Positions 26,709-33,555 of a DNA stretch of 64,000 nt are shown piece after piece (within the stretch, counting starts at the first letter, position 1; each line of letters starts with the position of its first letter). Made by a program: the position numbers and the translations under genes. The stretch comes from Gemmatimonadota bacterium. Its GTDB lineage: Bacteria; Gemmatimonadota; Gemmatimonadetes; Gemmatimonadales; GWC2-71-9. The DNA is taken from assembly GCA_003220795.1 (NCBI GenBank), contig QHTK01000049.1, positions 1 through 64,000 of the forward strand, written 5' to 3'. The notes beneath the pieces were generated by a model. That model made no database searches and was not told where the DNA came from. It worked only from the letters and a program-made list of their open reading frames with translations.

Positions 26709-27962
26709 ATGCTGACCCCGCCCGAAGCGGCGCGCACCATCCTCGAGCACGTCGCGCCGCTCCCCACCGAGCGCCGGCCACTCAAAGAGGCGCTCGACCT
26801 GGTGCTCGCCGAGGACGTCATCAGCCCGATCGACCTGCCGGGCTGGGACAACTCGGCGATGGACGGCTACGCGGTCCGTGCCGAGGACGTCGGCGGCGCC
26901 ACGCCGGAGCGCCCCGTCACGCTCGCGGTGATCGAGACCGTCCCCGCGGGCCGCTTTCCCGCGAAGCCGGTGAGTGCGGGCGAGACGGTCCGGATCTTCA
27001 CGGGCGCGCCGCTTCCCGCGGGCGCCGACACCGTGATCCGCCAGGAGGACACCGAGCCGCTCGAGGGCGGCCGCGTCGCTGTGCGCGACGGCCGGGACGC
27101 CCGCAAGAACATCCGCCACCGCGGCGAGGATATCCGGACGGGAGCCGTCGCGCTCGCGACAGGCACCGCGCTCGGCCCCGCGCAGCTCGGGGTGCTCGCC
27201 TCGATCGCTCACGCTGCGCCCCTGGTGCATCGCCCGCCGCGGGTCGCCTTCCTGGGCTCAGGGGACGAGATCGTCGACTTAGACCACGCCGACGAGATCC
27301 TCGCCGGGACGAAAATCGCGACGTCGAACTCCTACACCCTGTTCGGCTCGATCCTCAGGGCCGGCGGGGTACCGCTCGACCTCGGCGTGGCTCGCGACAC
27401 GAAGCAAAGCCTGCGCGACCACCTCGCTCGGGCTCGGGAGGCCGACCTCCTAGTCACCACGGCCGGGGTCAGCGTGGGCGAGCACGACCTGGTGCGCGCC
27501 GTGCTCACCGAGCTCGGCTGCGACATGAAGCTGTGGCGCATTCGGATGCGTCCCGGCGCCCCGCTCGGGTTCGGGCTGCTCGACGGCAAGCCGTGGATCG
27601 GGCTCCCGGGGAACCCCGTGAGCACGATGGTGACGTTCGAGCTGTTCGTGCGCCCAGCGATCCGCAAGATGCTGGGGCACGCGTTGCCATTTCGGCGCGC
27701 CGTGCCGGTGTGCGTGGTCGAACCGATCACCCTCGGCCCCCGGCTGCGCCACTTCCTGCGGGCCGTGGTCAGCCCCGCGGACGGAGCGGGAGCGCTCACG
27801 GCGCGCTTGACGGGCCCCCAGGGTTCCGGCATCCTCACGTCCATGGCCCGCGCGAATGCGCTCCTGATCGTGCCGGAAGACCGTGCGTCGGTTGCGCCCG
27901 GGGAGACGCTCCGGGCCCTGCTCCTGGACGATCCGCATCACGTCGCCGAGGCGCCGTTCTAG
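26709..27962 (+). CDS. moeA: Molybdopterin molybdenumtransferase
   Basis: MoeA inserts molybdate into adenylylated molybdopterin. The 417-residue protein shows DNSAMDGYAVRAEDV near residue 50, AETVRIFTGAPLPAGADTV-type sequence near 95, IVDL and NSYTLFGSILRAGG in the MoaB-like domain, TTAGVSVGEHDLVR, and LPGNPVSTMVTFELFVRP near 300, followed by the C-terminal beta domain. It starts one base after mobB and completes the late-cofactor set. The early genes for precursor Z and molybdopterin are not in the window. Confidence 0.95.
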   Translation: MLTPPEAARTILEHVAPLPTERRPLKEALDLVLAEDVISPIDLPGWDNSAMDGYAVRAEDVGGATPERPVTLAVIETVPAGRFPAKPVSAGETVRIFTGAPLPAGADTVIRQEDTEPLEGGRVAVRDGRDARKNIRHRGEDIRTGAVALATGTALGPAQLGVLASIAHAAPLVHRPPRVAFLGSGDEIVDLDHADEILAGTKIATSNSYTLFGSILRAGGVPLDLGVARDTKQSLRDHLARAREADLLVTTAGVSVGEHDLVRAVLTELGCDMKLWRIRMRPGAPLGFGLLDGKPWIGLPGNPVSTMVTFELFVRPAIRKMLGHALPFRRAVPVCVVEPITLGPRLRHFLRAVVSPADGAGALTARLTGPQGSGILTSMARANALLIVPEDRASVAPGETLRALLLDDPHHVAEAPF

Positions 27963-28790
27963 GTGGCCCTCGCCCCGGACCTGCGCCGCGCCCTCCGCCT
28001 CGCAGGCGCTTTGGCGCTCAGCGCGTTGGTGTACTGGGCCAACGTGCGCACGCCGCCCGAGTTCCGCCTGGGCATCCTGTACGTCATACCCGTCCTGCTC
28101 GTGGCGTGGCACGACGGCTTGGCGTGGGGCAGCGGGTTCGCCGCCGCGACGACACTGCTCCGCTTCGTGATCGGGATCGACCAGATGCCGGCGGATACCC
28201 CCCTGATCGCGCGGCTCGTGAACGAGGTATCCTATCTCGCCGTCGTGGGCGTCGCGATCACCGGACTGTCACAGCTGCGGCGCACGCAGGCGCAGCTGCA
28301 GCAGCTCGCCACCCACGACCCGCTCACCAACGTGCTCAACGCACGGGCCTTCTCGGCGGAGCTGGCGCAGGAGCTCGGTCGCAACCGCCGCTACGGCCGT
28401 CCGCTGGCCGTGATATACCTGGATCTCGACGACTTCAAGAAGGTGAACGACGTACACGGCCACGCCACGGGCGATGCCGTGCTGCGGCTCGTGGCCGACG
28501 CAACGCGCAGCGCCGTCCGCCAGGCGGACGTGGTGGGCCGTCTCGGGGGCGACGAGTTCGGGGTTCTGATGCCGGAGACCGAGGGCATCGTCGCGCACGC
28601 CGCCGCCACCCGGCTCGCGGCGGGGATCCGCACGGTGTTCCGCGGCACGCCATCCGTCACGGCCAGCATCGGCGTCGTGTCCGTCACCGGCAGCGAGGCG
28701 GGGACCGACGAGCTGTTGCGCAAGGCCGACCAGGCGATGTACGAAGCGAAGCGGGGAGGAAAAGACCGCGTGGTGCAGGTGGCGCTGTGA
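27963..28790 (+). CDS. Diguanylate cyclase with canonical GGDEF motif
   Basis: The 275-residue protein has an N-terminal membrane part (about residues 10-100, several helices), a short helix and a GGDEF domain. The domain has DPLTNVLNARAF near residue 120, YLDLDDFKKVND, and RLGGDEFGVLMPE near 198, so it should make c-di-GMP. There is no obvious RxxD inhibitory site upstream of GGDEF. It begins with GTG directly after the moeA stop, which suggests cotranscription with the cofactor genes, though a functional link is not evident. It converges on the second GGDEF gene. Confidence 0.87.
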   Translation: MALAPDLRRALRLAGALALSALVYWANVRTPPEFRLGILYVIPVLLVAWHDGLAWGSGFAAATTLLRFVIGIDQMPADTPLIARLVNEVSYLAVVGVAITGLSQLRRTQAQLQQLATHDPLTNVLNARAFSAELAQELGRNRRYGRPLAVIYLDLDDFKKVNDVHGHATGDAVLRLVADATRSAVRQADVVGRLGGDEFGVLMPETEGIVAHAAATRLAAGIRTVFRGTPSVTASIGVVSVTGSEAGTDELLRKADQAMYEAKRGGKDRVVQVAL

Positions 28791-28811
28791 CGATCGGCTA
28801 GCCTTGCTGGC

Positions 28812-29486
28812 CTACTGGTGGGGCGGCATCGGGACGTCGAAGCTCGGCGGCAGGCGCCATGGCCGGCGCAGGCGCGCCGGCTCGAACCCCTCGAGCGGCT
28901 GAGGCGCCACCACCTCGGACCAGAAGATGTCCCGCCCCGCGCTCTTCGCTCCGTGCAGCAGCTGGTCGGCGCTACCCATCACCGTCTCCAGGCTCTCCGC
29001 CGGCTGCAGGCACGTCACCACGCCCCCGCTCACGGTCAGCGGCATGCCCGTCACCTGCGACGCTTGTCGCAGCGCCTGCTGCAGCTTGCGGATCACCGCG
29101 CTCGCGGCGTCGGCGCCGGCTTCCGGCAGCAGCAAGGCGAACTGGTCGGCCCCCAAGCGCGCTACGAGATCGCTGGCGCGAATCGCGTCTCGCGCGGTCT
29201 CGGCTACCAGGCGGAGTACACCGTCTGCTAGCTGGCGCCCAAACCGATCGTGCAATTCCCTGAAATCGTCAGCGTCGAAGTACGCCAGGGTGAACGGATG
29301 GTTGTACCGTCGTGCGCGCTCGAACTCCCGACTCGCACTCTGGTAGAACGCGCGTCGGTTGTCGATGTGCGTCACATCGTCGGTGTGCGCAAGCGCGCGC
29401 TCCCGGCGACGCCCCTGGGAGTGCAGGAATCCGATGTAGCCGAGCGCGAGCAGTAGCGCCGCCACAACGGTGATGTTCCAGGCCAT
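28812..29486 (-). CDS. Membrane-anchored degenerate GGDEF-domain protein
   Basis: This 224-residue protein has one N-terminal membrane helix (about 5-22) followed by a GGDEF-like domain: DDVTHIDNRRAF, LAYFDADDFRELHDRFGR, and RLGADQFALLLPE in place of the active GGDEF motif. The loss of the second Gly and the Glu argues against cyclase activity; it may bind GTP or c-di-GMP or act as a partner of the intact cyclase at 27963-28790, which is convergent and 21 bases away. No RxxD site is evident. The upstream small Arg-rich frame may be in the same operon. Confidence 0.78.
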   Translation of the reverse strand: MAWNITVVAALLLALGYIGFLHSQGRRRERALAHTDDVTHIDNRRAFYQSASREFERARRYNHPFTLAYFDADDFRELHDRFGRQLADGVLRLVAETARDAIRASDLVARLGADQFALLLPEAGADAASAVIRKLQQALRQASQVTGMPLTVSGGVVTCLQPAESLETVMGSADQLLHGAKSAGRDIFWSEVVAPQPLEGFEPARLRRPWRLPPSFDVPMPPHQ

Positions 29487-29505
29487 GGCGTACGGCGCCG
29501 GCTCA

Positions 29506-29739
29506 CTACATTTCTATGCGATGGAAGCCTTCGGGGTCCGAAATGCGGCGCTCGGCGCTAGCACGCCGTTGCCCGCCGGAGCGGCGGTCGACACCATCGC
29601 GGCGCTCGAACTGGACCGTGATCGTCTCACGGCGCCGATCGCGGATCATGCGGCGGCCCCCGAGATTCGTCCGCCGGTCCCACCCCCGTCGGTGGGGCCG
29701 TTCCCGCGCTGGATCGCTGAGCCTGGTATCGTTTACCAT
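29506..29739 (-). CDS. Small Arg-rich protein of unknown function
   Basis: A 77-residue frame from ATG 29739 with repeated DRR/GRR/ERR motifs, including ERRDGVDRRSGGQRRA. Such RR-rich segments occur at the edges of many bacterial signalling proteins, but I recognise no domain. An AAGGTGG site precedes the ATG, and the whole site-plus-ATG module is duplicated in a 22-base tandem repeat. It ends 19 bases before the degenerate GGDEF gene, which favours a real cotranscribed gene. The biased composition keeps confidence moderate. Confidence 0.45.
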   Translation of the reverse strand: MVNDTRLSDPARERPHRRGWDRRTNLGGRRMIRDRRRETITVQFERRDGVDRRSGGQRRASAERRISDPEGFHRIEM

Positions 29740-29776
29740 GTGAACCACCTTCCCCTACCATGTGAACCACCTTCCC
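29734..29776. repeat. 22-base tandem duplication containing a ribosome-binding site and ATG
   Basis: Two nearly exact copies with a 22-base period. On the minus strand each copy reads AAGGTGG, a six-base spacer and then ATG. Because 22 is not a multiple of three, the two ATGs open different frames. Confidence 0.85.
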
Positions 29777-29968
29777 TCGCCTGACGCCCTGTCGCGGCGT
29801 TCGTTCGCAGGCCGCACGAGCCTGTCTCTGCAAACGAGATGCACATGAAATGGACGATGGTTTCGCGCGGCGCCCGAAACTCGCTGCACGTTCGGGGCCA
29901 TATACCGACCGCGAGGCGCGGTAAACTATCTGGTTGGCAGGATTGGAGATGCCATGTGGCCACGTTTT

Positions 29969-29984
29969 GTGGTCAAATGACCAC
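29969..29984. promoter_or_regulatory. Operator-like palindrome in a gene-free stretch
   Basis: GTGGTCA and TGACCAC arms flank a 2-base centre, a perfect 16-base dyad. A related GTGGCCAC lies at 29956-29963. The site is within the roughly 300 bases (29740-30053) between the ETF-QO stop and the small Arg-rich gene, where I see no other gene. It could control the minus-strand small gene and GGDEF gene. No regulator is known for it. Confidence 0.35.
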
Positions 29985-30053
29985 GCACCAATCGTGTGCG
30001 AGGGGCCCCATTAATGGTGCGGCGACGCCGACGCAGCGGTGTTGCGCCTGCGC

Positions 30054-31727
30054 CTACATCCGCTTGTACTTCGGCCCGCTCCCCCCTTCCCGGGGCGTCC
30101 AACGGGGCCCCAGCACATCGGTCGCTTTGCAATCGATGCAGTTCGGCGCGTTCACACGCAGGCCGCCGTCCACCTGCTCATACACGCCCGCCGGACACAG
30201 ACGCGCATAGAACTCGGCCAGTTCGGCCGTCCCTTCCCAACCCACGATGAGGTGGCCAGGGATCGTGTCGCGGGTGACGTTCCCGGATTTGAACACCCCG
30301 TCGACCTTCGAGAAGGTGAGGCGGCCGTCGGGGACCAAGGGCCCCGGGCTCACGCCCGGGGCTATGTGACGGGCGACTTCGGCGTCGCGCTGCATGGTGA
30401 TCTTCCTCCCAGGGAAACGGCCACCCGTGAGAGTCATGAGCGCCGCCTTGAGCCCGCCCGCGTAGAACCCGTCTTTGAAGGCGAGCCGCATGTTCCGTGT
30501 GCGGTACAGGTCCTGCACGATGAAGGACTCGCTCACCATCCGGTCGTAGTCAGCGAGTCGGGCCGGGGAGACGTCACCCGCCTGCAGGGCGCCGAGGATG
30601 GCTCGTGCCGCGAGCATCCCCGACTGCATCGCGTAGTGGATCCCCTTGAGCGACGGCACGTCCACGAAGCCAGCCGCATCACCCAGGATAACCACGCCGT
30701 CCCCCGAGCGTCGCGCCGGTACGGAGTGGTAGCCTCCTTCGGGGATGGTCTTCGCGCCCCACTCGACCATCTCTCCGCCCTCGAGGTAGCGGCGGAACAG
30801 GGGATGCAATTTCATCCGCTGGAACAAGCTGTGCACGTCGAGCGCGCCGTCCCGGTAGTCGAGGCCGACCACGAGCCCGAGCGCGACGAGGTTGGGCGCG
30901 AGCGGGTACATGAAGCTCCCGCCGAAGGCGTCCCTCGGCAGCGGCCATCCCAGCGTGTGGATGATCCGGTCGAGCGGGTGCCGCGTCTCCCACAGCTCTT
31001 TGACGCCGAGGGCGAACAGTTGCGGATTCGCGGCCGTCACCTGCTGCCACGTGCACCACGCCTGCGACAGCATCCCGCGGGTCCCCTCGGCCAGTACCGT
31101 CACCTTCGCGGCGAGGTCATTGGGCGCGAGGTAGGTGGCGAGCGGCCGGCCGTCGCGGTCGAGGCCACTCGCCGCCGTGCGCACGCCCACCACGCGAGGG
31201 CCGTCCACGAGCAAGCTCGCGCCAGGGAAACCCGTGAAGACATTCACGCCCAGCGCCTCGGCCTTCTCGCCCAGCCAGCGGACGATCTCGCACAGCGATG
31301 CGATGTAGTTGCCCTTGTTGCGCATCGTGGGAGGGGTCGGAAGGCGCAGTCGGCTTTCGGCCGTCAGCAGATATACCGCCTCTTTGCGAACCGGCGCGCG
31401 GAATGGGAGGTCCGAATCCTGCATGTCGGGGAACAGCTCGCGAAACGCTCGTGGGTTGACGACGGCGCCGGAGAGTGAGTGCTCCCCCAGCGCCGCCGCT
31501 TTCTCGAGCACCCCGATGCTGAGCTCGGTGCTCGCGCCTTTGGCGAGCTGCGCCAGCTCGATCGCACAGGCCAGCCCTGCCGGTCCCGCCCCGACGATCA
31601 GCACGTCCAGCTCCATCCGATCGCCCGCGCCGGGGGAGCCATCCTTGAGGATGAGCCGGTCTAAAGGCAGCGCCGGCTGGTACTGCGCCGGCAGGAACTG
31701 CTCCCGGCTCCCTGCTCCCTCAGCCAT
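30054..31727 (-). CDS. Electron transfer flavoprotein-ubiquinone oxidoreductase
   Basis: ETF-QO takes electrons from reduced ETF and passes them to quinone at the inner membrane. The 557-residue protein has the FAD-binding LIVGAGPAGLACAIEL motif near residue 45, LSGAVVNPRAFRELFPD, a second nucleotide motif VVILGDAAGFVDVPSLKGIH near 350, and a C-terminal ferredoxin-like part with LCPAGVYE and NCIDCKATD. In known ETF-QO the last motif is CxxCxxC; here the third Cys is Ala, leaving three visible cluster ligands. ATG 31727 overlaps the etfA stop; an internal ATG at 31616 directly before the FAD motif is an alternative. The first 37 residues include a 7-base repeat array, and residues encoded at 30341-30362 come from a REP-like palindrome. 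Confidence 0.9.
   Translation of the reverse strand: MAEGAGSREQFLPAQYQPALPLDRLILKDGSPGAGDRMELDVLIVGAGPAGLACAIELAQLAKGASTELSIGVLEKAAALGEHSLSGAVVNPRAFRELFPDMQDSDLPFRAPVRKEAVYLLTAESRLRLPTPPTMRNKGNYIASLCEIVRWLGEKAEALGVNVFTGFPGASLLVDGPRVVGVRTAASGLDRDGRPLATYLAPNDLAAKVTVLAEGTRGMLSQAWCTWQQVTAANPQLFALGVKELWETRHPLDRIIHTLGWPLPRDAFGGSFMYPLAPNLVALGLVVGLDYRDGALDVHSLFQRMKLHPLFRRYLEGGEMVEWGAKTIPEGGYHSVPARRSGDGVVILGDAAGFVDVPSLKGIHYAMQSGMLAARAILGALQAGDVSPARLADYDRMVSESFIVQDLYRTRNMRLAFKDGFYAGGLKAALMTLTGGRFPGRKITMQRDAEVARHIAPGVSPGPLVPDGRLTFSKVDGVFKSGNVTRDTIPGHLIVGWEGTAELAEFYARLCPAGVYEQVDGGLRVNAPNCIDCKATDVLGPRWTPREGGSGPKYKRM
30341..30362. repeat. REP-like palindrome inside the ETF-QO gene
   Basis: The 9-base arms GCCCCGGGC and GCCCGGGGC surround the loop TCAC. 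It differs from the element at 23587-23608 only in the loop and the outermost pair. On the coding strand it contributes an APGVSPG segment in frame near residue 460. Confidence 0.8.
31699..31719. repeat. Three 7-base GGGAGCN repeats at the ETF-QO amino end
   Basis: On the minus strand GGGAGCA, GGGAGCC and GGGAGCA follow one another directly after the ATG and encode residues 4-10. A partial GGGAGCAGGG also occurs at 36937-36946 between the acyl-CoA dehydrogenase and metallophosphoesterase genes. Confidence 0.6.
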
Positions 31728-32691
31728 GCAGTTTCCTAATCTCTTCCGTCAGCTTCGGCACCACCTCGAACAGATCCCCCACGACCCCGTAGTCGGCCAC
31801 CTTGAAGATGGGTGCGTCCTTGTCCTTGTTGATCGCGACGATCACCTTCGAGGTGCGCATCCCGGCGAGGTGCTGGATCGCGCCCGAGATCCCCACCGCG
31901 ATATACAGCGTCGGGCTCACCGTCTTCCCGGTCTGGCCCACCTGATCGGCGTGCGGCCGCCAGCCGGCGTCCACTACTGCCCGCGAAGCGCCCACCGCGG
32001 CCCGGCCCCCGAACGCCGCCGCGAGCGCCTCGAGCACCTTGAAGTTGGCGGGCTCCTTCAGGCCGCGACCACCGGAGATGACGATCGACGCTTCGGCCAC
32101 GTCCAGTGCGCCTGCGGCGGCCTTGATTCCCGTCACCACCACGCGGCCCGCCGCCGCGTCCACCGGTACGATCTCCGCGGCCCCCGCCTTGGGGCGCTGC
32201 ACCGGCGTGAACACGTTGGGCCGCAATGACACGACCGCGGGCGTCGCCGTGAGCTTGAGCTTCAGAAGCGCCTTTCCCGCGTACACCGGGTGCATCACCG
32301 TCACGGCGCCGCCCTCGACGGTAACGTCGGTGATATCCTGGGCCAGGGCGACGCCCAAGCGGGCTGCCACCCGGGGCGCCAGATCCCGTCCTGCCGCGCT
32401 CGCGGCGAACACCACCGCTCGGTACCCACCCGCGCGCGCGCGGTCCGCGATCACCCGAGCGTAGCCCTCTGGCGCGTACCGCCCGAAGGCGGGATTCGCC
32501 AGGGTGATCACCTTGTCCGCCCCGAATCCGCCGAGCTGGTCCGCCCCCTGGACCGGGCCTGCGGCGACTACGAGCGCCTCCACGCGGGCGGCGAGGGCGT
32601 CCGCGAGCCGTCGCGCCCCCGTCACCACTTCGCTCGACACCTTCCGCAGCGCGCCCTCGCGCTGCTCGGCCACCGCGAGGACGTCGCTCAC
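31720..32691 (-). CDS. etfA: Electron transfer flavoprotein alpha subunit
   Basis: The alpha subunit binds FAD and accepts electrons from acyl-CoA dehydrogenases. The 323-residue product has the N-terminal [13 protein letters not shown] domain and the C-terminal FAD-binding domain with [51 protein letters not shown] and [14 protein letters not shown], all family signatures. GTG 32691 overlaps the etfB stop in GTGA. The ETF-QO gene begins within its last codons, so the three genes form one electron-transfer operon. Confidence 0.95.
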   Translation of the reverse strand: MSDVLAVAEQREGALRKVSSEVVTGARRLADALAARVEALVVAAGPVQGADQLGGFGADKVITLANPAFGRYAPEGYARVIADRARAGGYRAVVFAASAAGRDLAPRVAARLGVALAQDITDVTVEGGAVTVMHPVYAGKALLKLKLTATPAVVSLRPNVFTPVQRPKAGAAEIVPVDAAAGRVVVTGIKAAAGALDVAEASIVISGGRGLKEPANFKVLEALAAAFGGRAAVGASRAVVDAGWRPHADQVGQTGKTVSPTLYIAVGISGAIQHLAGMRTSKVIVAINKDKDAPIFKVADYGVVGDLFEVVPKLTEEIRKLHG

Positions 32692-33440
32692 AGGACCTTC
32701 GCCTCTTCGCGGAGCAGTCGGAGCAGCTCGGGCACGGCGGCGGGCCCCTCGCCCACCACCTTGCCTTCCTTGCGTTGGGGCGGCGGGGTCATCGCGACCA
32801 CCTCGAGCCCGCCCGCCGCTGGCGTCGTGGGTTTTACCTCGAGCGGCTTCTTCTTCGCCGCCATGATGCCCTTCAGGGCGGGATAGCGCGGCTCGTTGAG
32901 CCCCTTGTCGGTGGTGAGCACGGCGGGAAGCGGGAACTCCACTATCTCGACCCCGCCCTCGATTTCCCGCTCGGCGCTCCCGCGCTGCCCCGCGATGTCC
33001 AAGTGCGCGACCGCGGTCACGCACGGCAGGTCGAGCAACTCCGCCACCATCGGTCCGACCTGATGGTTGTAGTCGTCGATCGCCATCCTGCCGAACAGGA
33101 CGAGATCGTAGCCGCCGTTCGTGAGCTCGGCGGCGAGCGCCTTGGCCACCTCCAGCCCGTCGGCGGGGATCCGATCGGTCTGCAACAACACGCCCCGGTC
33201 CGCCCCCATGGCCAGCGCGGTCCGGATCGTTTCCTGCGCGGCGGCGGGACCGAGCGACACGACCACGACCTCGCCCGTGCCCGCCTGCTCCCTGCGTCGC
33301 AGCGCTTCCTCTACCGCGAACTCGTCGTACGGATTGAGGATGAACTTGACGCCCGCTTCGTCGAGCGATTTGCCGTCGGAGGCGATCTTGACGCGGGTCT
33401 CAGAGTCGGGGACCCGCTTCACGCATACAGCGATCTTCAC
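32688..33440 (-). CDS. etfB: Electron transfer flavoprotein beta subunit
   Basis: The 250-residue beta subunit starts MKIAVCVKRVPDSETRVKI and contains NPYDEFAVEEALR, ALAMGADRGVLLQTD, FGRMAIDDYNHQVGPMVAELL and GIMAAKKKPLEV, typical EtfB segments that bind AMP and contact dehydrogenases. It leads the etfB-etfA-ETF-QO operon. Upstream are 115 bases with a long inverted repeat and no gene, which likely include its promoter. The acyl-CoA dehydrogenase at 35741-36925 is a plausible electron donor for this system. Confidence 0.95.
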   Translation of the reverse strand: MKIAVCVKRVPDSETRVKIASDGKSLDEAGVKFILNPYDEFAVEEALRRREQAGTGEVVVVSLGPAAAQETIRTALAMGADRGVLLQTDRIPADGLEVAKALAAELTNGGYDLVLFGRMAIDDYNHQVGPMVAELLDLPCVTAVAHLDIAGQRGSAEREIEGGVEIVEFPLPAVLTTDKGLNEPRYPALKGIMAAKKKPLEVKPTTPAAGGLEVVAMTPPPQRKEGKVVGEGPAAVPELLRLLREEAKVL

Positions 33441-33454
33441 TGAGTCCTCACGTG

Positions 33455-33548
33455 GTACGACGCTACGACGCTAGGTTGTACGAAAAGGCGTGGGGAAAAG
33501 AAACCTGACGACGTCTGGCTGGCAACCTTATACAACGTAGCGTCGTAC
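33455..33548. repeat. Inverted repeat between the TonB receptor and etfB
   Basis: GTACGACGCTAC at 33455-33466 is matched by GTAGCGTCGTAC at 33537-33548. GTTGTA and TACAAC nearby extend the pairing imperfectly. The left arm contains a second tandem ACGACGCTA. It fills the whole gap between the two same-strand genes and could be a hairpin after the receptor gene or a variant of the inverted arrays seen elsewhere. Confidence 0.65.
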
Positions 33549-33555
33549 AACGCCT

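Noticed and set aside
29740-30053. tRNA or small RNA gene in the gap
   Set aside because: No T-loop consensus, acceptor stem or terminator could be found; only a palindrome and a tandem duplication are present.
30039-31478. 479-codon plus-strand frame opposite ETF-QO
   Set aside because: Antisense shadow of the flavoprotein gene, without signal or motif.
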